Origin: Parambassis ranga
Taxonomy: Eukaryota > Chordata > Actinopteri > Ambassidae
Assembly: GCF_900634625.1 (NCBI RefSeq)
Contig: NC_041041.1
Span: 5,535,236-5,599,235 of the forward strand
DNA length: 64,000 nucleotides
Direction: 5' to 3'
This document shows positions 14,301 to 29,300 of this stretch, in pieces. The stretch's first letter is position 1. The number at the start of each line of letters is the position of its first letter. The translations under genes were made by a program, and so were the position numbers. The notes under the pieces are model-generated. The model ran no database searches. It was given only the letters and a program-made list of their open reading frames with translations, and was not told the origin of the DNA.

Positions 14301-17300
14301 CTGGTTTTCACACTTGAAAAGATGCATTATTAATAAACATAGTAACAACTTTTATTTTAAAAGTAAGGATTGCCATTGTATCCTTTTGTATACAGCCCAG
14401 TCCTTTTAGTATGTGTTTCAACATGCAGGTCCTTGACGATTAAAAATAATGTACCACCACAGCCACAGTTCTGCCCCTGCCAGTCCTGAGTGGCCCTTCA
14501 GTCTGTTTTGTAATAAGTCCAGCAGTGACACAAAAAAGCCAAGTCAAACCCCAGGCCAATTCAGACCAGTCTGGCTGGTGATGGACGAATGGTTACCAAC
14601 TTATTTGGCACCAGAATTAAACATCTGCTGTGTCCTGTTTTCTGCCTCAGAGGGTTACTGGTCAGACTGGGCCTTCCACTCAACATGAGTTCCCTGGCTG
14701 AACCCCAGCCTGAGTGCTTGTTTACTGGCTGGGAGCCGAACAGTCTCAAGCAGTTGTAGTTTTACTGTAAAAGTTCCAGACACACAGAAAGTTGTGTACA
14801 CACAAGGTAAACCCCTGTAATACTCACACAATATTTCAACAGGCTTGCATCTACAGTGTAGGTTTATTTCTGTAGAGCCTCCCTTGAATAAATAGTTGTA
14901 AAACAATGTATTTTAAGCAAGAATCTCCTTCAAAGCCAGTATAATAAAAAAAAGCAATTTCCATCATACTCTCCAATTCCTGATGAAAAAGCATCTAAAT
15001 CACCCATCTTTTAATTAACAGAAAATGAAAGTTTTAAGCTGTTAACCTGGGAAGTAATTCCCATTTTCTTCTGTACATTCTGTGATTTAAAAAATGTGAG
15101 ATGTTCCTTATATAGCTACCCATCAGTAACTTAAATGGAAGTCAATTTGGGTGAGATACAAGGTGCAGTTAAAGAGGAAATGTGAGCTTTCATGTAATAA
15201 TTTTTCCAGAGAAAGGTTGGAAAATCCTTCAAAAATATGACGCCCTCTGCCTGACATATTCCGACATATTCCCACACCTGTCAAATCACACATTGACAGC
15301 ATGGTCAATATCAAACACAGTCAAATGACAACTGAAAGTCATTGGCACATGTAGCATTCCTGCCCATGAGGTCATCAGAAAGGCATCCGTAAAATCAACA
15401 AAAAGGCTTAAGATAGATGTAGATATTACAATTTCTGCACCTTTGTTTTGTTTTCAGATGCAATTTACTTTTGCTTTGTCTTATAGTTCTAGATAGTTTA
15501 AAACTAGTGGACCAAGGTGACCAAAGTAGCGTCGGCTGAAGCAGGCAAACAGCTCTTCCAAAATGTGTTTGAAGCAATTACTCAATACCACTGCTTACAA
15601 AACTCCAGCCTTGATCATCCTCTCTCTCACATAGACAGACAAACAAAACAAACCAAGACAAAAACCTAAAGCCTATGGGTACAAACGCACAAGCAATGGT
15701 TTTCATTTTACTTCCCCCCCTTTTTCTACTCTGTTGGATGGGCTTATACACATTCCTGCTGGACTCAGCAGCAAGCAAATCCTCCTGTTTCCTGCTGTCC
15801 AATTTGGCACTGGCAGGCTTACTGAAAGTTTAATCTGAAAAAGAAAGACAAGGGAGTGAGGGAGGGTCACATTATCAAAGATGAAGAAAACATCTGTCTT
15901 GCTGGAAGCAGAAATAAATTTGGTTTTCAAAAATCACCCAAAAATATCTGCAAAATCTCACATATCTGATCCCATTGTGGCTAAACTTAGACCACACAGC
16001 AAGACAGCATGACAAGCAGGGCAACAATAAGAGGAGTTTTGACTTGTCTGCGCTTTCCCCCATCTTACCCTCCTCCTCCTCTCATATAAGGCCGCAGCCT
16101 TGGCGGGCATTCATTCCAAAATGATCATCAGTCAAACCTCTCACTCCACTCCACTCTTCCCTCAGTCATCAAGATGTCCAAATCTACACAGTGTCTACAC
16201 AAATCTACTACAATGTGTGGTCCTTTCAAGAGCATTACTTTTCATCAGATTAGTAGTCTGTCACATTGAATCTAACAGGTAAATTGATTTTAATCAGAGA
16301 GCAGGTATTAGCTAGTAGAACACAATTTTTTACCGCCTCCACAAGCAGTTTTTCACTGTATTCTTCACAACTACTCTAGGTTCTTGAAGAGTTGAGAGAG
16401 AGAAGGTCCAACATTTCTTCCCCAACTCTTTAGATTGATTTCAGAGATGAGCAGACACGAAGGCAGCCACTGGATTTTGTGTCCACCAGACTAAATTAGT
16501 CAAAATTATCCTGGTCATCTTAGCAGCAGAATAACTGATAACTCCATTTAGTCCTTTTTGTATCCAGCTCTTCACACACTGAGGCTTTGTAGATGTGCGT
16601 GACAACTCTCTCATGCATTGCACGAACCAATCTGTTTCACTAGTCAGTCACCAACACATTAAGCAGCTTCATTTAGGTCCCTTGACATGGACCTCATAAT
16701 CTGTATGGCCTGACTGTGTACAGTTACATACAAATATGTTATTCCTGTTGTTCTGCTCTGCTGTGTCTAAGATAGTGGTTGTCACCCATGGGTGCACTAC
16801 CATGGTGCACGACTATGGTGCCACCAGGCAAACCAGGATCCAGGATGCAACGCACCGTTTCACCCCAGGGAGCCAATCATGTTAGAACATGACCTAGATG
16901 TCGGATGGAAAGCTACGGAACTATGAGCGGGAGCACAAAAACTCTGCAGGGATACTGTGAGAGCGAATGAATATCTAGTAGGTCTACAAAGGATTACACC
17001 TATTGATCTATTGATTACAAAAGCTGGGAATCAAAGTAGGGTTTGATTTGATGTAAATTTGCAAGCGTTTCTGTGGTAGTCCGATATGGTGATTTCCATT
17101 TTAAAAAAAGAAAGGTCAAAAAACCCCTAAAACAAGCAGCAAATGTTTTTAACCCCAGAACAGCATGCATGGTATTTGAAACAGAGTTTAAGGTGAGTTT
17201 AAGATCATCTCTGCGGGCAAACAGCCAGAGTAATCTTATAATGGAGGAAGCGGGCGACATGAATAATGAGTAAGCTCTCTCTCCAGAACTGAGAGACAGC

Positions 17301-20300
17301 GGGGCCAGGTGTCCAACTTTCATCCCCGTTTTGCATCATTCTCTGTCGCCTCCTACCTAAAAGGCTGCTAGCAACTACAGCCCCGAGGCAGTCTGTGATA
17401 TCATTTACTGAGAGCATGTTGAGCTGCCTGTGGGAAAAGGCCATGTGAATGAGATGTGAGAGATTCTGCACTAGAAGGGTTAGATAAAAATCAAGCTTTG
17501 AGGGAAACCAATAAAGCAATAACAGCCACTAGAGAAAGAATGTATTACAGACCTCAGCCACAACCAGATTCCTCCTCGTGTAAGCAGACGAGGCTAAATC
17601 CAGTTGAATTACTTCAATACATTCACTGAAAGCAATTGAAAACTACAAAAAGTTGCAGAGCATGGAAGAACACTTGTGATCTTTGCAGACGGGAAACAAA
17701 TTTTATCACATCTAGGGCTGCAAATTTTAATTAGAGTTAATAGGTACAGCGTGGAACTCCTGTCTCCTCGTTCTGGCAGTGAGAGTAATTACACAAACAC
17801 TGGTGATATCACTGAAGCTATAAGATGCTTTCTCTTCTTAAAGTATGGATGGAAGTCTGTGGAAGCTTCTGTTTTCTTTCTGAACCTAAACCTGGGATTT
17901 TCCAGAGACATGACTGTTACTGAAGCTGTCTAATCCTTACAGTTAATGCAGAGCTTCATCTTCATTTGGGGCATCAGATACTCATGAGGGAGCCTTCCTA
18001 GGTTTTTCTCACCAAGCCCTTGGTTGGTGTTACTGTGGTGTTTAAGTGCATTTTCTGTTCCCAGCTTTAAACAGTTTGATGTGGATCTTCACATTAACAA
18101 AGTGCAATCAAGCATTAAGGCTTTACATTTTTGAAACATCTGGACATGTGTGCATTTATATATTTATGTTCATGAGTAAACCAGCTGTGTTTAAGATCAT
18201 CCCTCTTTTAACCCATCTTGAACCACGGATCCTTTACACTTGAACCACATAGCCTCAAGACAAAGGCCTTGTTTGTATCTATACTCCAAATCAACCCTAC
18301 TCAGTCTCCACAGAAAAGGAGAGAATTTAGAAAAAAAAAATCAAGTCAGGCCCAGGCAGTGAACTCAAGGTTATCTGAGCCTAATGCCACAATGAGAGCC
18401 CTAGTTCTCCTGTTACTACTCTGGCCTCTCTGCTCTTTGGACAGATTAAGGCTGAGCTGTAAGGCATGTAGTAAGCACACAGAGTATTTTCTTTTCAAAA
18501 AGTTCACAGAGGACCAGCTTGGTCAGAAACAGGAAATCATTCCATATTTCGTAGAATAAATGTTTGCCTGCCCTTTAAAATCAACATGTAGGGTCAATGC
18601 ACATAATAGTTCCAGCAACAGGAGGCTGCTGCAGCATCTCCAATTGATTGCTTTCTTCATTCAAACACACACACACGGACACACACAATCAATAACACCA
18701 AGTTCTGTTAGAAGACAGGATATGCCTCATCAATAATGAAAGTGTGTTTTTTGAAGACTGTGTTTCTTCTGCCCTTTGTCAGGCTTTTATTTTACTGGCC
18801 ACCCTGTGACTAATAACCTGCACATAACAGGCACTACCTATTATAAGGAGTCCACGCACACACAAAAGGACATGCTGCAGATGAACAGTCAGACCAACAA
18901 ATGGAAAATACACACACACGCACAGCATCTATCCACCATTTAGCAGTAGCTCATAAAAGAACACAGACGCCAGCGGCCAATTTACCAGATGGAACATTCC
19001 AATTTGACACAAAAGCCTCATAAGCATGCATCCTCACAAAACACACACACATCCAGCAACCTTAGGCATAACATTAACACACAGAAGACATCCAGGGGAA
19101 CACACACATCAACCTCGAAACTTATGAACACAGGTTTAAAAAATGCATAAAGCAACACCCCAACATGTTAAACAAAACACTCTAAGCATCAATCAATCAA
19201 AGACCAATCGTTAACAGAATTGATTACATATATTTTAGCCAACAACTGGCCGTTGAACACAATGAAGCATCAGCTAAGGCTGCCAAACCAAATTCAATGG
19301 TGCTTAACCGTATGGTTAATCTCCATTTTTTTCCAAAACATCCAAAATCACCATAAAAGTTTAAGCTTCAACATTTTTTTAACCAATTTTTAGAATAAAG
19401 TGGTTTAAAAACCCTGTGTGAGATCTGTGTTTTCATCAAGGAGGAGGCTGCAGAGGTGGATACCAACAAACAGCCTCCAAACACAAATCACAGATGAGAG
19501 GCTGCACTGGCTTGACCTCTCTGTGCAACAAATTATCACTGCCAACGGCAATGTCTCCCTCTCTCTAGCTCTCTCTGCAAACTAAAATTCCCATATTACT
19601 GAAATACTACATAAAGTGTTTGCAACCTATCTAAATATATCACTGCGCGCCATTTCTCTGTGTGACAGATTTATTAAGGTTTAAATATTAATGTATTTTC
19701 ATTGTAAACAGTAACTTCCCATACTCCTCAGCTAGAGTTCAATAAAAAAACTACTATACAGAAATTCATACATGAGGACTCGTGAAAAACTGCATTACCA
19801 GTACTTCAAATACATCATGTGATTTGCTTTTATCTGGCGTCTCAGTGGCGTGTGTTCTCTTGTGCTTTTGTTCACACTCTTTCTAAAGTGATATGTATCC
19901 CGCTGAAGGCATTATCACGTAACCTTGTCCATGAGAGATAAGACAGGATGTGTGTGTGTGTGTGTGTATGTATCAGTGTTAGCAAGAGACAGAGTGTGCG
20001 TGTGTATGCGTGTCTTCATGTATCCATGTATGATTTACAGCTGTGTGAGCAACCTGCCAATGGGCACAGACAGCAGTGGGAAAGAGGGCTTTGTGGCTGG
20101 CTTACCAAAGATATTGGTGGAATGTCCTTTCTTGGCAAGCGGCTTCAGCTCGTTGTGACCCCAGCCGTACTGTCTGTAGCTGTCCCATGCGTGCTTCATC
20201 ATCTGAAAGGAAGACAATGAAATGGCTTATTAGAGACGAGCATGACTTCACAGTTACAAATCCTGCAGCTGAGATGATTGTACCTGAGCAAAGATGGTTG

Positions 20301-23300
20301 AATGATTAGGCTTAAGTTAGCATCGTAATTGCTGTTTACACTGATATACGATTTACATTTTTGCATAATGTAATTTCAGACACAGCTGTTGTCACAAAAA
20401 CTCATAAATACAGAACAAAAGTTTCTAAATCATGAAACTAACCGAAAGTAAATAACAAAAAAGACTATAAAGAAGATTATATATTTAACCCTTATCACAT
20501 ATTTGATTGCGGTTTCTTCATTTCTTCCCCACACAGTGCAATATGATGTCCTACACTCTTTATTGAAACAACACTATCATAGCTGGAAGGAGAGAAAACA
20601 CATCTTTGCACAGTGTATACTAATACAGATAAAAAGATATAAATCATTAAAAAAAATGATTAAATTAAAGAATTTCGCCTCGGGGATAAATAAAGTAATT
20701 CTGATTCTGATTCTGAAAATGAATAATTTCTTAGACATCACCAATCTTAAAAGAAAAGGAAAAGAAAAAGAAGCTCCACATGCTATAGATATGTAACTAC
20801 TTGTGTTATTAACAGCAACATTTTTTTTCCTTGCAATCAATTCATTAGTCAAAGTATGTACAATAAACTTTACATCACATGTTTTTTTTGTTTTTTTTTA
20901 ATCTACATCTGTTAACAACATTTAACCTTTGTAGTCCCTGAATTAAGATACAGCTTACATGTAGACATCTCTTAAAACAAAAGCAAATCAGTGAAAGAAA
21001 CAATCTACATAAAAACAAGGACAGGTCTCAAAGGACACACACATACTGCAAGATGAAATCTTTGGTGTGGTTCTAACCAAATTTTGAAAAAACTGAGGAT
21101 ATATTGTAAAACATTGTCTTTCTATTACCGCATTACTTTCTCCCCTTCACCATGTATCTGTAGACATTTGTCTTCCGGAAGGAGGAAAATAAATTTCTAT
21201 TCTGTGTATGACCTTTGAAAGGCGCCTTGCAAAGGATGGGGCTGAGGAGAGGAAGGAGAATAAAAAAGAGCAAGAGATTGTGAGATGAGCCCTGACACGG
21301 AGGTTGATGCTGAGAAGAGGTGCTCCAGGGCAAACAGAGAAGATGACACAGCCAAGGAAGGAAAGAGTGCCAGCTTTTTTACTGAAGCAGTGTTGCTCTC
21401 TTTCAATTTCAGACCCTTTTTTTTCCTTCTTCCACAGCCCGTACACAAGTGGCATCAACATCTTCAGAAAAGTACGCTTCCTGTCTATGTGGTCACGTCA
21501 GTCACTGTCTGCTTCTCTGGTTATCTGTTGATTTCTCCGTCTGTCTACCTGGCAGCGTTCCTATACATCCATCTGTCAGCCTCTCTGTCTCTACATGCTG
21601 TTAGCTTATCGTTTCATTTCAATGATGATCTCGATGTTGACAAACTGACTGAGCCGTTACTGGTGCTCTCCCTGCTGCGTCAGACCAGCACACTGTTGTT
21701 CCTACAGTGTTTCTTGTTATATTGTAGTAAAACAATTACTGAAAATTAAAATACAAAAGCACTATGTAACAAAAACGGAATCCAAACTGGGTCCTAGTTC
21801 CAAACTGCGCCCTCCCAATTTAAATGGCTTTTCTTTTTATATGTGCAAGCAAGCGACTGATAAATTTGTATATGTCTTACTTTGTATATTGTGCACAATA
21901 GTAGACACTGTTCTACAACACTAATTGAACGTCATACCAGGAAGTAGCTTGGTGACTGCCCAGATACTGATCAGCCAACTTGTATTTCCCTTCTACCACG
22001 CTCTGCCAGTCTCCCTCCCTGCCCGCCTGCCTTTTTGCCACAACATGGGGATGAGTCGCATCCTCTTCCAACTCTGTCTCTCTCCTCGAAGCAGGCACAC
22101 AGCCAAGCTAATAAAAACAGGGGCCAGAAGTTTCATTGTGTTCTTGGCCTTGTGGCTTTCCATGACGTACACTCCATGCAGACACCATGGATTATAAATC
22201 AAATTAATACACACCATGACATGGATACTTAAGCGTTGGCTGACTCCCTCTGATACGTCTTGATTGGATGCTTCATCAAAATCTGATTGGCCCATATATG
22301 CCAAGGACAGGTGCTACAGTGTGGGGTGCTTGCCTGCATTGACAAACTGCTTGTTTAAAAGGACCTTGGAATACTAATTGGACATTAAGCAACAAAATTT
22401 CTGTGATTGATTCTGACAACTACTTTGCCATCACTGCATCTTGGGGACCCCAATGAATGGATGAAAAACATTCTGGTTTGTATTGGTCCGTGTGGCTGGT
22501 TTTATCCCACAATTCAAATCAAACCTCATTAGTAATTACCATTAAAAAAAAAAATTTAAAAAAAAAGGAACCTGTGATCTCTGACAAGGTTATCCAAACC
22601 TGGAACAATCAATATCCCAATCAAATGCTCTGCTTTATGTCATTCAGGTGTTAATTAGAGTGGGTGTCTTGCCAACAACCAGCCATTGCCAGTGTGTGTG
22701 CAGAGGTGTGTGTGTGTGTGTGTGTGTGTGTGCAGCACTGACTGCTATTTAATACAAGTTAAAAAAAAACCCTAAACCAAATAAAAATCAATAACCCAGC
22801 ACACAACTGACATGTACAGCATGGTGGTTAGCCGTCACTCCTCGGGTACCCCCGAATGTAAATGCAGACAACATATAGTCTGTTCCTTTAGTATCATATT
22901 TTCTGTGACAGGTACTTACTGAGGCTAAACTTGTCTTCCCAAACATATAACTTCTGAAACCAACCATTCAACCATTAGCATCCTTTCGATATACAATTAG
23001 TTTTATCTAACTTGTTATGGTCTTCAACCTCAAAAGTGCCTGTCTTGATTTACCAGCCTTGCTACCGTTTTCAAGTGGATGCAGCGCCTGAGGCACAAAA
23101 TACTTCAAATGCAGGAATATGTAATATTTACGTTGTCAGGTGAGTTGATTTTTTTTTTTTAGATAGAAAACTAAAAACTGCAAGGTGATGCAAGGATTTA
23201 GTAACGCAGGGTAAATGTATTTATCACTGAATGTCAAATTGAAAGTTCAGCTGGTGCTAAAGTCACATAACAGAACATTTTAAATGTAAAATGGTAATAA

Positions 23301-26300
23301 TGTACTGCATATCTCCTGTATAATTAATGTGGATCTTTGACTGGCTGTCAAAGATCTTGTTATTTTTCTACCTATTTTATGTCTATTTTTAATAGGTAGT
23401 GGGGGTCATGCATTTTATCATCATCTATCAGTACACATATCTCAGTCAGACAATTTGCCAGTTTATACACACACTCACAACCTCATATATATCAGTGGCC
23501 GAGGACAATAGAGCAACCTAAAATCATGGCTTGTCTTACTCTGTACCTCAGAGGATTGGGGAGACTGTCAGTGCAGACATTTATTATCACCTTCTACAGC
23601 GATCTGCTTATTTTTCTGCAGCCCAGTCTCAATATTGCCGTTGTAAATCTATTAATCATGCAACATTATACGCTCAAGCTCACACCGGAACAAACTGGCA
23701 GCCCAGGGTAAGGTCGTAGTCAGAGGGGGATTAAAAAACATCTCTTTTCCTCCCTCTCCCTGTCATTTGATGAAAAGAAAGTGAAGTTTCAAATATGGTT
23801 CTGAGTAGAGCTGTAATCAGGCCTTAAAAGTTAGGCCCGACCCGGCCTGAGTGTGACAGAATTTGGCCCGGCCCGAGCCTGACAATTTTGATTGACAGCT
23901 TTTTAAAGCCTGAACCCATTTTTCAGCCTGAGATTATTCAAATGTACACATGCACACAGCTCTTTTGCCTTGTATCAAGAATGAGTAATTTATACATGTG
24001 TTAACATAATTTATTCCTAACATAGGCTATAGGCCACTTGGGAGTTGGAACAAAAATATAAAATAAGTCCTCTGTAACATCGTAATAACAATAATAATCG
24101 AAACTCATCACGACCACTCATTTAGTGCTCAAGCCAGAGCGCAAGCCTGAGCCCGGCACAGCCCATGTAAAATGATAGAAATTAAGCCTAAACCCGACTC
24201 GTCCAATCGGGTCCCGGAAAAGACCTTCAGCTCTAGTTCTGGGTTTGATCTAAAAGGAAGCTCAGTTTCTCACTTGATGGGTTTATTCGACTGATTTTAA
24301 AAACCTGTAAAAACAGTGCACCATGCAGAGTGATTTAAAGGTCAAAGTGAATGGTGATGGGTCATCTGTAATTGCTGCTTTAAAAAAATCTCTTAATGCT
24401 GCCCAAGGTCAACGACATACATTAAACTTTAACAAAAAAACCTCATGAATCCCAAGGACGTGACGTTTCTTAGATATTATTAAGGAAAATCGTTGAGATG
24501 TGTTTGAAAAAAGTTGCAGAACCTTTTTTTTGGTGAAAGCCCTGAAATGCTTAAGACAGTTTCATCACAATTGTGTTGTTTTTAGAATCAAAGAATAACA
24601 CGTGCAGACAAAGCGTAAGAACTGATTTCAAACAAAACTACTACTGCTTTTATATCATCATCCAAAGCAAAAATATCAGCTGTCAAGTGGATCCACAACT
24701 CCACGAGTGAGACAAAGAACCAAGAACATACACATAGACGTCACCATAGCTTTTGTTTATTCACAATGGTTCTTTAAAATTGCTCCTTAAATTAAAAAAA
24801 AAATCTAAATCTGCCTCCATTTTGATGTCACACGGCTGCAAAGTATATTAGAAGCTGGAAGTCTGACCTTCACAAAGGCAGCCTGGCAGGCCATTTGCTC
24901 CCTGCTCTGGAAGAAAAGTACAATCTGCCTGTGGCCATCGTTTTCCCAAAAGACCCACAGCCATGATTCAGACACCCTTATCCCTCATGTGCCAGTCTCA
25001 CAAATACACACACAATTACAATATATGAACATGGCTGGACCAAAGGACAGTAAAATATTTATAAGTCAATTTCTAGCCAGCAGCTGAGACCAAGGCCATT
25101 ACTTTTCCACTTGCAAAAAATAAAATAAAATAAAATAAAATAAATCAGCTTAGCTCTGACAAAAAAGGGACAAGCTTTTGGAGGTTTGGGGAGCTGAGCA
25201 GGAGTTATGTGCAGCTCTGAGTGACCTCTGAGAGTCAGTCTGACTGATTTAAAGCACCCGTCCGCCTGCCCTCATCTTTTTCATCCCTTTTCCAACTCAC
25301 CCCATGGTGGCTCCCTATCTGGCTTAACTGAAGGCCTTTCAGAAGATGCACGAGGGTGCCGAGACTGTGACATCTGAATTGCCTCTTGCAGTAAATACAT
25401 TCATGGCACTTAAGCAGAGGGTGGCAATAAATTCCCCATGAAATTGAGGCAGTAAAAGAGTCTAGATAGGCTGTTTCAAAACAGCTCTCAAGCTAAGAGT
25501 TAAAAAAAAAAAAAGCGTTTTACAATATGGGTTTCACAGTGTAGTGTATACATTATGTTTAATGTCAATTTCTGACTCAAATTAAACATGGTAGGAAACA
25601 GTCAGCATCTCTAAAAATATGATTTTTAGAAAATATGATTTGAACACCCCTCACAAATCCTGGTCTGTGGGAAACACTGAACCACAGCCCTCTACCTTCC
25701 TGTGAGTCAACTCTGACAGCATCAGTACTGACAGCAGAAAGTTTTTCTGATATTCCTCATCAGTAGGCATGGCACAAACAAACATCCCATTGTGCAATAG
25801 AATACCTAAACACGTGACTCTTCTGTGTCTCTATAAACACATGTTCACAGAATGATAGTGTTGAGATTTCTCTCACTGATCCAGGTGGAGAGAAGATTAC
25901 TTTGCTTCCATTCAACCCGCTCTGTTGTATTAACAGCTGACAAAGAAGCAAAGCTGCCGATAGAGCTGTTCTACTGTGGCAGCAGCCCGGAGGGACAGGC
26001 CATTGTAGGGCGAGCCTGTCCTCTGCCAGCTTCAATGTCACCTGCTCTCCATCACCTGAGCTTTAATTAGTGATGCTCATTATGTCTGCCCTGTACTTTG
26101 GGATGGGGATGTTCTCCGTCTCACACACGGAAAGGGAACTTACCACCAACTAGCTGTAATATAGTATAGAAAACTAACATCAAAATGGGATGAATGTGTA
26201 TAATTATAGCATGTATAAAGCTTTTGAGAGGAGTTTTTGTTTTTTGACCATGACTGTGACATGATGTTGCAAAATATTCATTTTACTTTGAATATACTAA

Positions 26301-29300
26301 AGGAAGAAAAGATGATGAATACAGAGAAAGGGAGAGTACTTTTATAAAGGCCATATTATATTGAAGCAGGAGCTGGAGAGTGATACAGCAGAAGGAAAGG
26401 AGATTAGACAGAAATAAGACAAATAAATCAATGGTTTCTATCCAAAACAAAAAAAAGAAGAAAAAAATAACAGCAGAGGTTGGATTACTTTAAAGGTACC
26501 CAAGGTAACCAATGATTGACAGATGTTTTATAATATTCAAATCTGTATAATAACTGATTCACACCGTCTCCTCTTAGAAGCAGCATTTGTTGCCTTTCAA
26601 GTTTCTCACACGCACACAGAAAATGATCAGTATTATGATCAGGAGCCACAGGGGGTTGCAGACACCCAGAGAAAAAAAATAAAAGGCGTCTACCTGAAGT
26701 CAACGACAGAATTCCCGGCTTATAGTTGTAAATGCCAAACAATTAAGTTCCAGGCTATATCCTTTTTCATTTGAAAGCAAGGACGAGTCAAAGAGCAAGG
26801 AAGATAATTAAAGGACGAGACCAGATCAAGCAAGAAAAAGAAATGGTTAAATGCAAAGATAGGAGAACAAGCAAGTATGTGAGGAAAACAGAGCAGTGCT
26901 TTATCGTGGAGGGAAAGGTGCTACACACACTAACAGTATAGATTTATATGTGCAGCCGACATACAAGGCCCCCTACCAAAAATTGTTTAGTGAAAGCTGC
27001 ACATGAGAAGAAGACCGATTTGTTAAAGGTGATCCTCCTCTGGCAAATATTCCACATCTTCATCTGAAAACTTTGCCGTCTCTTTATGGACCAATACATC
27101 TGGATAGCAGCAGCCTTTTAAGCTGCGCTTACAGAGAACAGCTCTGGCCATCGATTTATCTGGGCTTTACAGCCACAGTCCACAGCTCTGTAGGGAAACG
27201 CACACTCTCTCTAATGCCAGCCACAAATCTGTAATCGTTTGCTTCTCACTCTGCAGTCACAGCTGAGCGACTAGCAAGCCAAGTGGGCAGTCAGCTCTAC
27301 GGCCCTCAAACACTGTACTGCCTCCTGATGAGCCAAAGTAGGCCATGAGACGAGGATCTGAGAGATTCCTCTTTGCTGTTCGAGCCGGCAATTATCTGAA
27401 TTACGGTCTTTGCAATTACCAGTAATTACCTGTCAATTGGAGGAAGTCGCCACGACTTCCCTGCAATAAATCATTAAAGGCTATAATGAGAATACAATCA
27501 AAAACATAGGATACAGAGGAATAATTCACATTTTTTTGCTAAAATGTTGTAATGTAATAAAGTAGTCTGACTTTAATGAGTAATCCTTGATTGCATCAGT
27601 TAAGAAAAATACACTACTGTACTGCATTAAAATCTAATTTAAAGGTAGGGTAGGAGATTTCATTCTGATACACTATTTGTTAAATTAGTGTAACTTCAGT
27701 TTACAATCCGATAGCAACCGATTAGTTCGGCAGTTTCGCTTTAAAACAAAGAATATTAAACATCTGTGGAAGCTATAAAACACTAAAAACATCAGCCAAT
27801 CCTGTGAGGCGCCCCTGCATGGCGAGTTGGCTGGTTGGCTGGTTGGCTGCTCTCTTCCTGCTCTGCGCGCACCAGAGAGGAACGTGCATGATGGCCGTAG
27901 TCACAGACTGCAGCTAGTCTTCAGGTAATGCATGTCCATGTGATTGGGAGGCGTGGCTTCGGGGTGAGCTCCGAGAGAAAGGGGCGCGTGTTTACTTTTG
28001 AAATCTGGCTGACTCTCACTGAGTTTTCAAAATCTCCTACCCTACCTTTAAAGTGAACCATTTGCATTGCAATCAAATCAAAGAATTTTAGCTTTTCAGT
28101 TTGAGCTATGATTTCCATACTGGATTTGGAACACATTTATAGTCCATAACTGGCTCGGTGTCTCTTTGATATCGTCTCAGTAGTTCAGCTAACATCCCTA
28201 TCATGGACTCTACAAATTGCCCAAATAAACATGTGTTTCTTCCAACATTATTAATGAAGAAGTTTGACCAAACATGAACTGTGCCTTTGAAGCACAGCCC
28301 ATTATCTACATCAGCAAGCTTCTTTCAATCGCTCTGGGCCAACCATGCCTCACAATGTGACAGGTGAACAGTACTAAAACAGCCAATAATCAAATTCATT
28401 CCATTCCTTCGCTTTACTGCCTTAATGGTCTATCTCTCTGCAGACACAGGCTAAACTGCCATTAATGTCTAGGTTGCATAATTAGCAGAACAGCAAGAGA
28501 GCTTTGAGCTACAGAAAGAGGTAAAAAAAAAAGAAAGAAAAGTTTTTCAGTGCAGTCCATGAAATATGTATTATGGACGCATAAAAGAAAGCTGATTCCT
28601 ATTTCTGGACCAACAAAGGGCTTGAGAATTGTGATTCATCAAAGTGCAGCAAAAGTACCCTGCTGGATCTGACCAATTTTCCCTTTTGTGCCACGCCCCT
28701 GTTGGACTAAAGAAACTCAAAACCTCCAGTCTGAGAAAATAGCCTGAGCTGCTACTTCATTTACAAATTCCAATGCTGAAGAAAACCTTCACAGTTTTTA
28801 GTCAAAACCATAAAAAAATATAAAAGAAATACACAAACAGAGCCACTGCTGTTTATTTGATGACAAATAAACTGAAAGTCACTTTTTGATTACTTCAAAT
28901 TTAATAACAAATAACACAGTATGGCTTAATAGCATCTATTAAAAAAATGGGGAACACCAGGCCTAATTTCAGGACAACCCTAATGAGAAGAATATAGATG
29001 CTGAAACTCCAGATCACTTGAATGTTCAACATCATGCAGCCTGTAGCCTGGAAGCTACAGTTAGAATCGTTTTGCAGTGTGCGATTATGTTTTCTCCTTG
29101 AAATCACAAGGCAATCAGGAAGAGGGGAATGTGCGGCGCTGTAGCCCATACAGCTGCTAGTCTTCTTGCTCATTTGGGAGTGTATGGCATTCTCTCTGAA
29201 TGGTAATTATGAAGGGAACAAAAGGGGCATTTAGTGACAAAGGCAAGTTTGGAGTGAATGGGCCTGCTTCCATGCACAGCGAGTGTTCTGACTCCAAGTG

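Larger units (their letters stand above)
10476..20105 (-). other. man1a2 intron 3
   Basis: A 9.6-kb intron. It holds a dispersed repeat at about 11570-11740, a fragment of another family at about 17690-17810, short GT runs (about 11292-11312 and 19948-19968), and an AT-rich palindromic patch near 13750-13800. Long frames at about 12633-13142 (plus strand) show no recognisable domain and run through simple CT/CA sequence. Confidence 0.75.

Noticed and set aside
16770..16870. TAGTGGTTGTCACCCATGGG, which resembles a hAT terminus
   Set aside because: No matching right terminus or target duplication could be found.
18218..18559. 113-codon plus-strand frame containing MRALVLLLLLWPLCSLDRL, which looks like a signal peptide
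   Set aside because: The signal-like stretch is followed by only about 45 residues with no domain, and no neighbouring exon supports a secreted protein gene. It is kept only as a curiosity.
22819..22860. Possible tRNA-derived SINE head (GCATGGTGGTTAGC)
   Set aside because: Only one short box-like string. There is no second box at the right distance and no defined tail.
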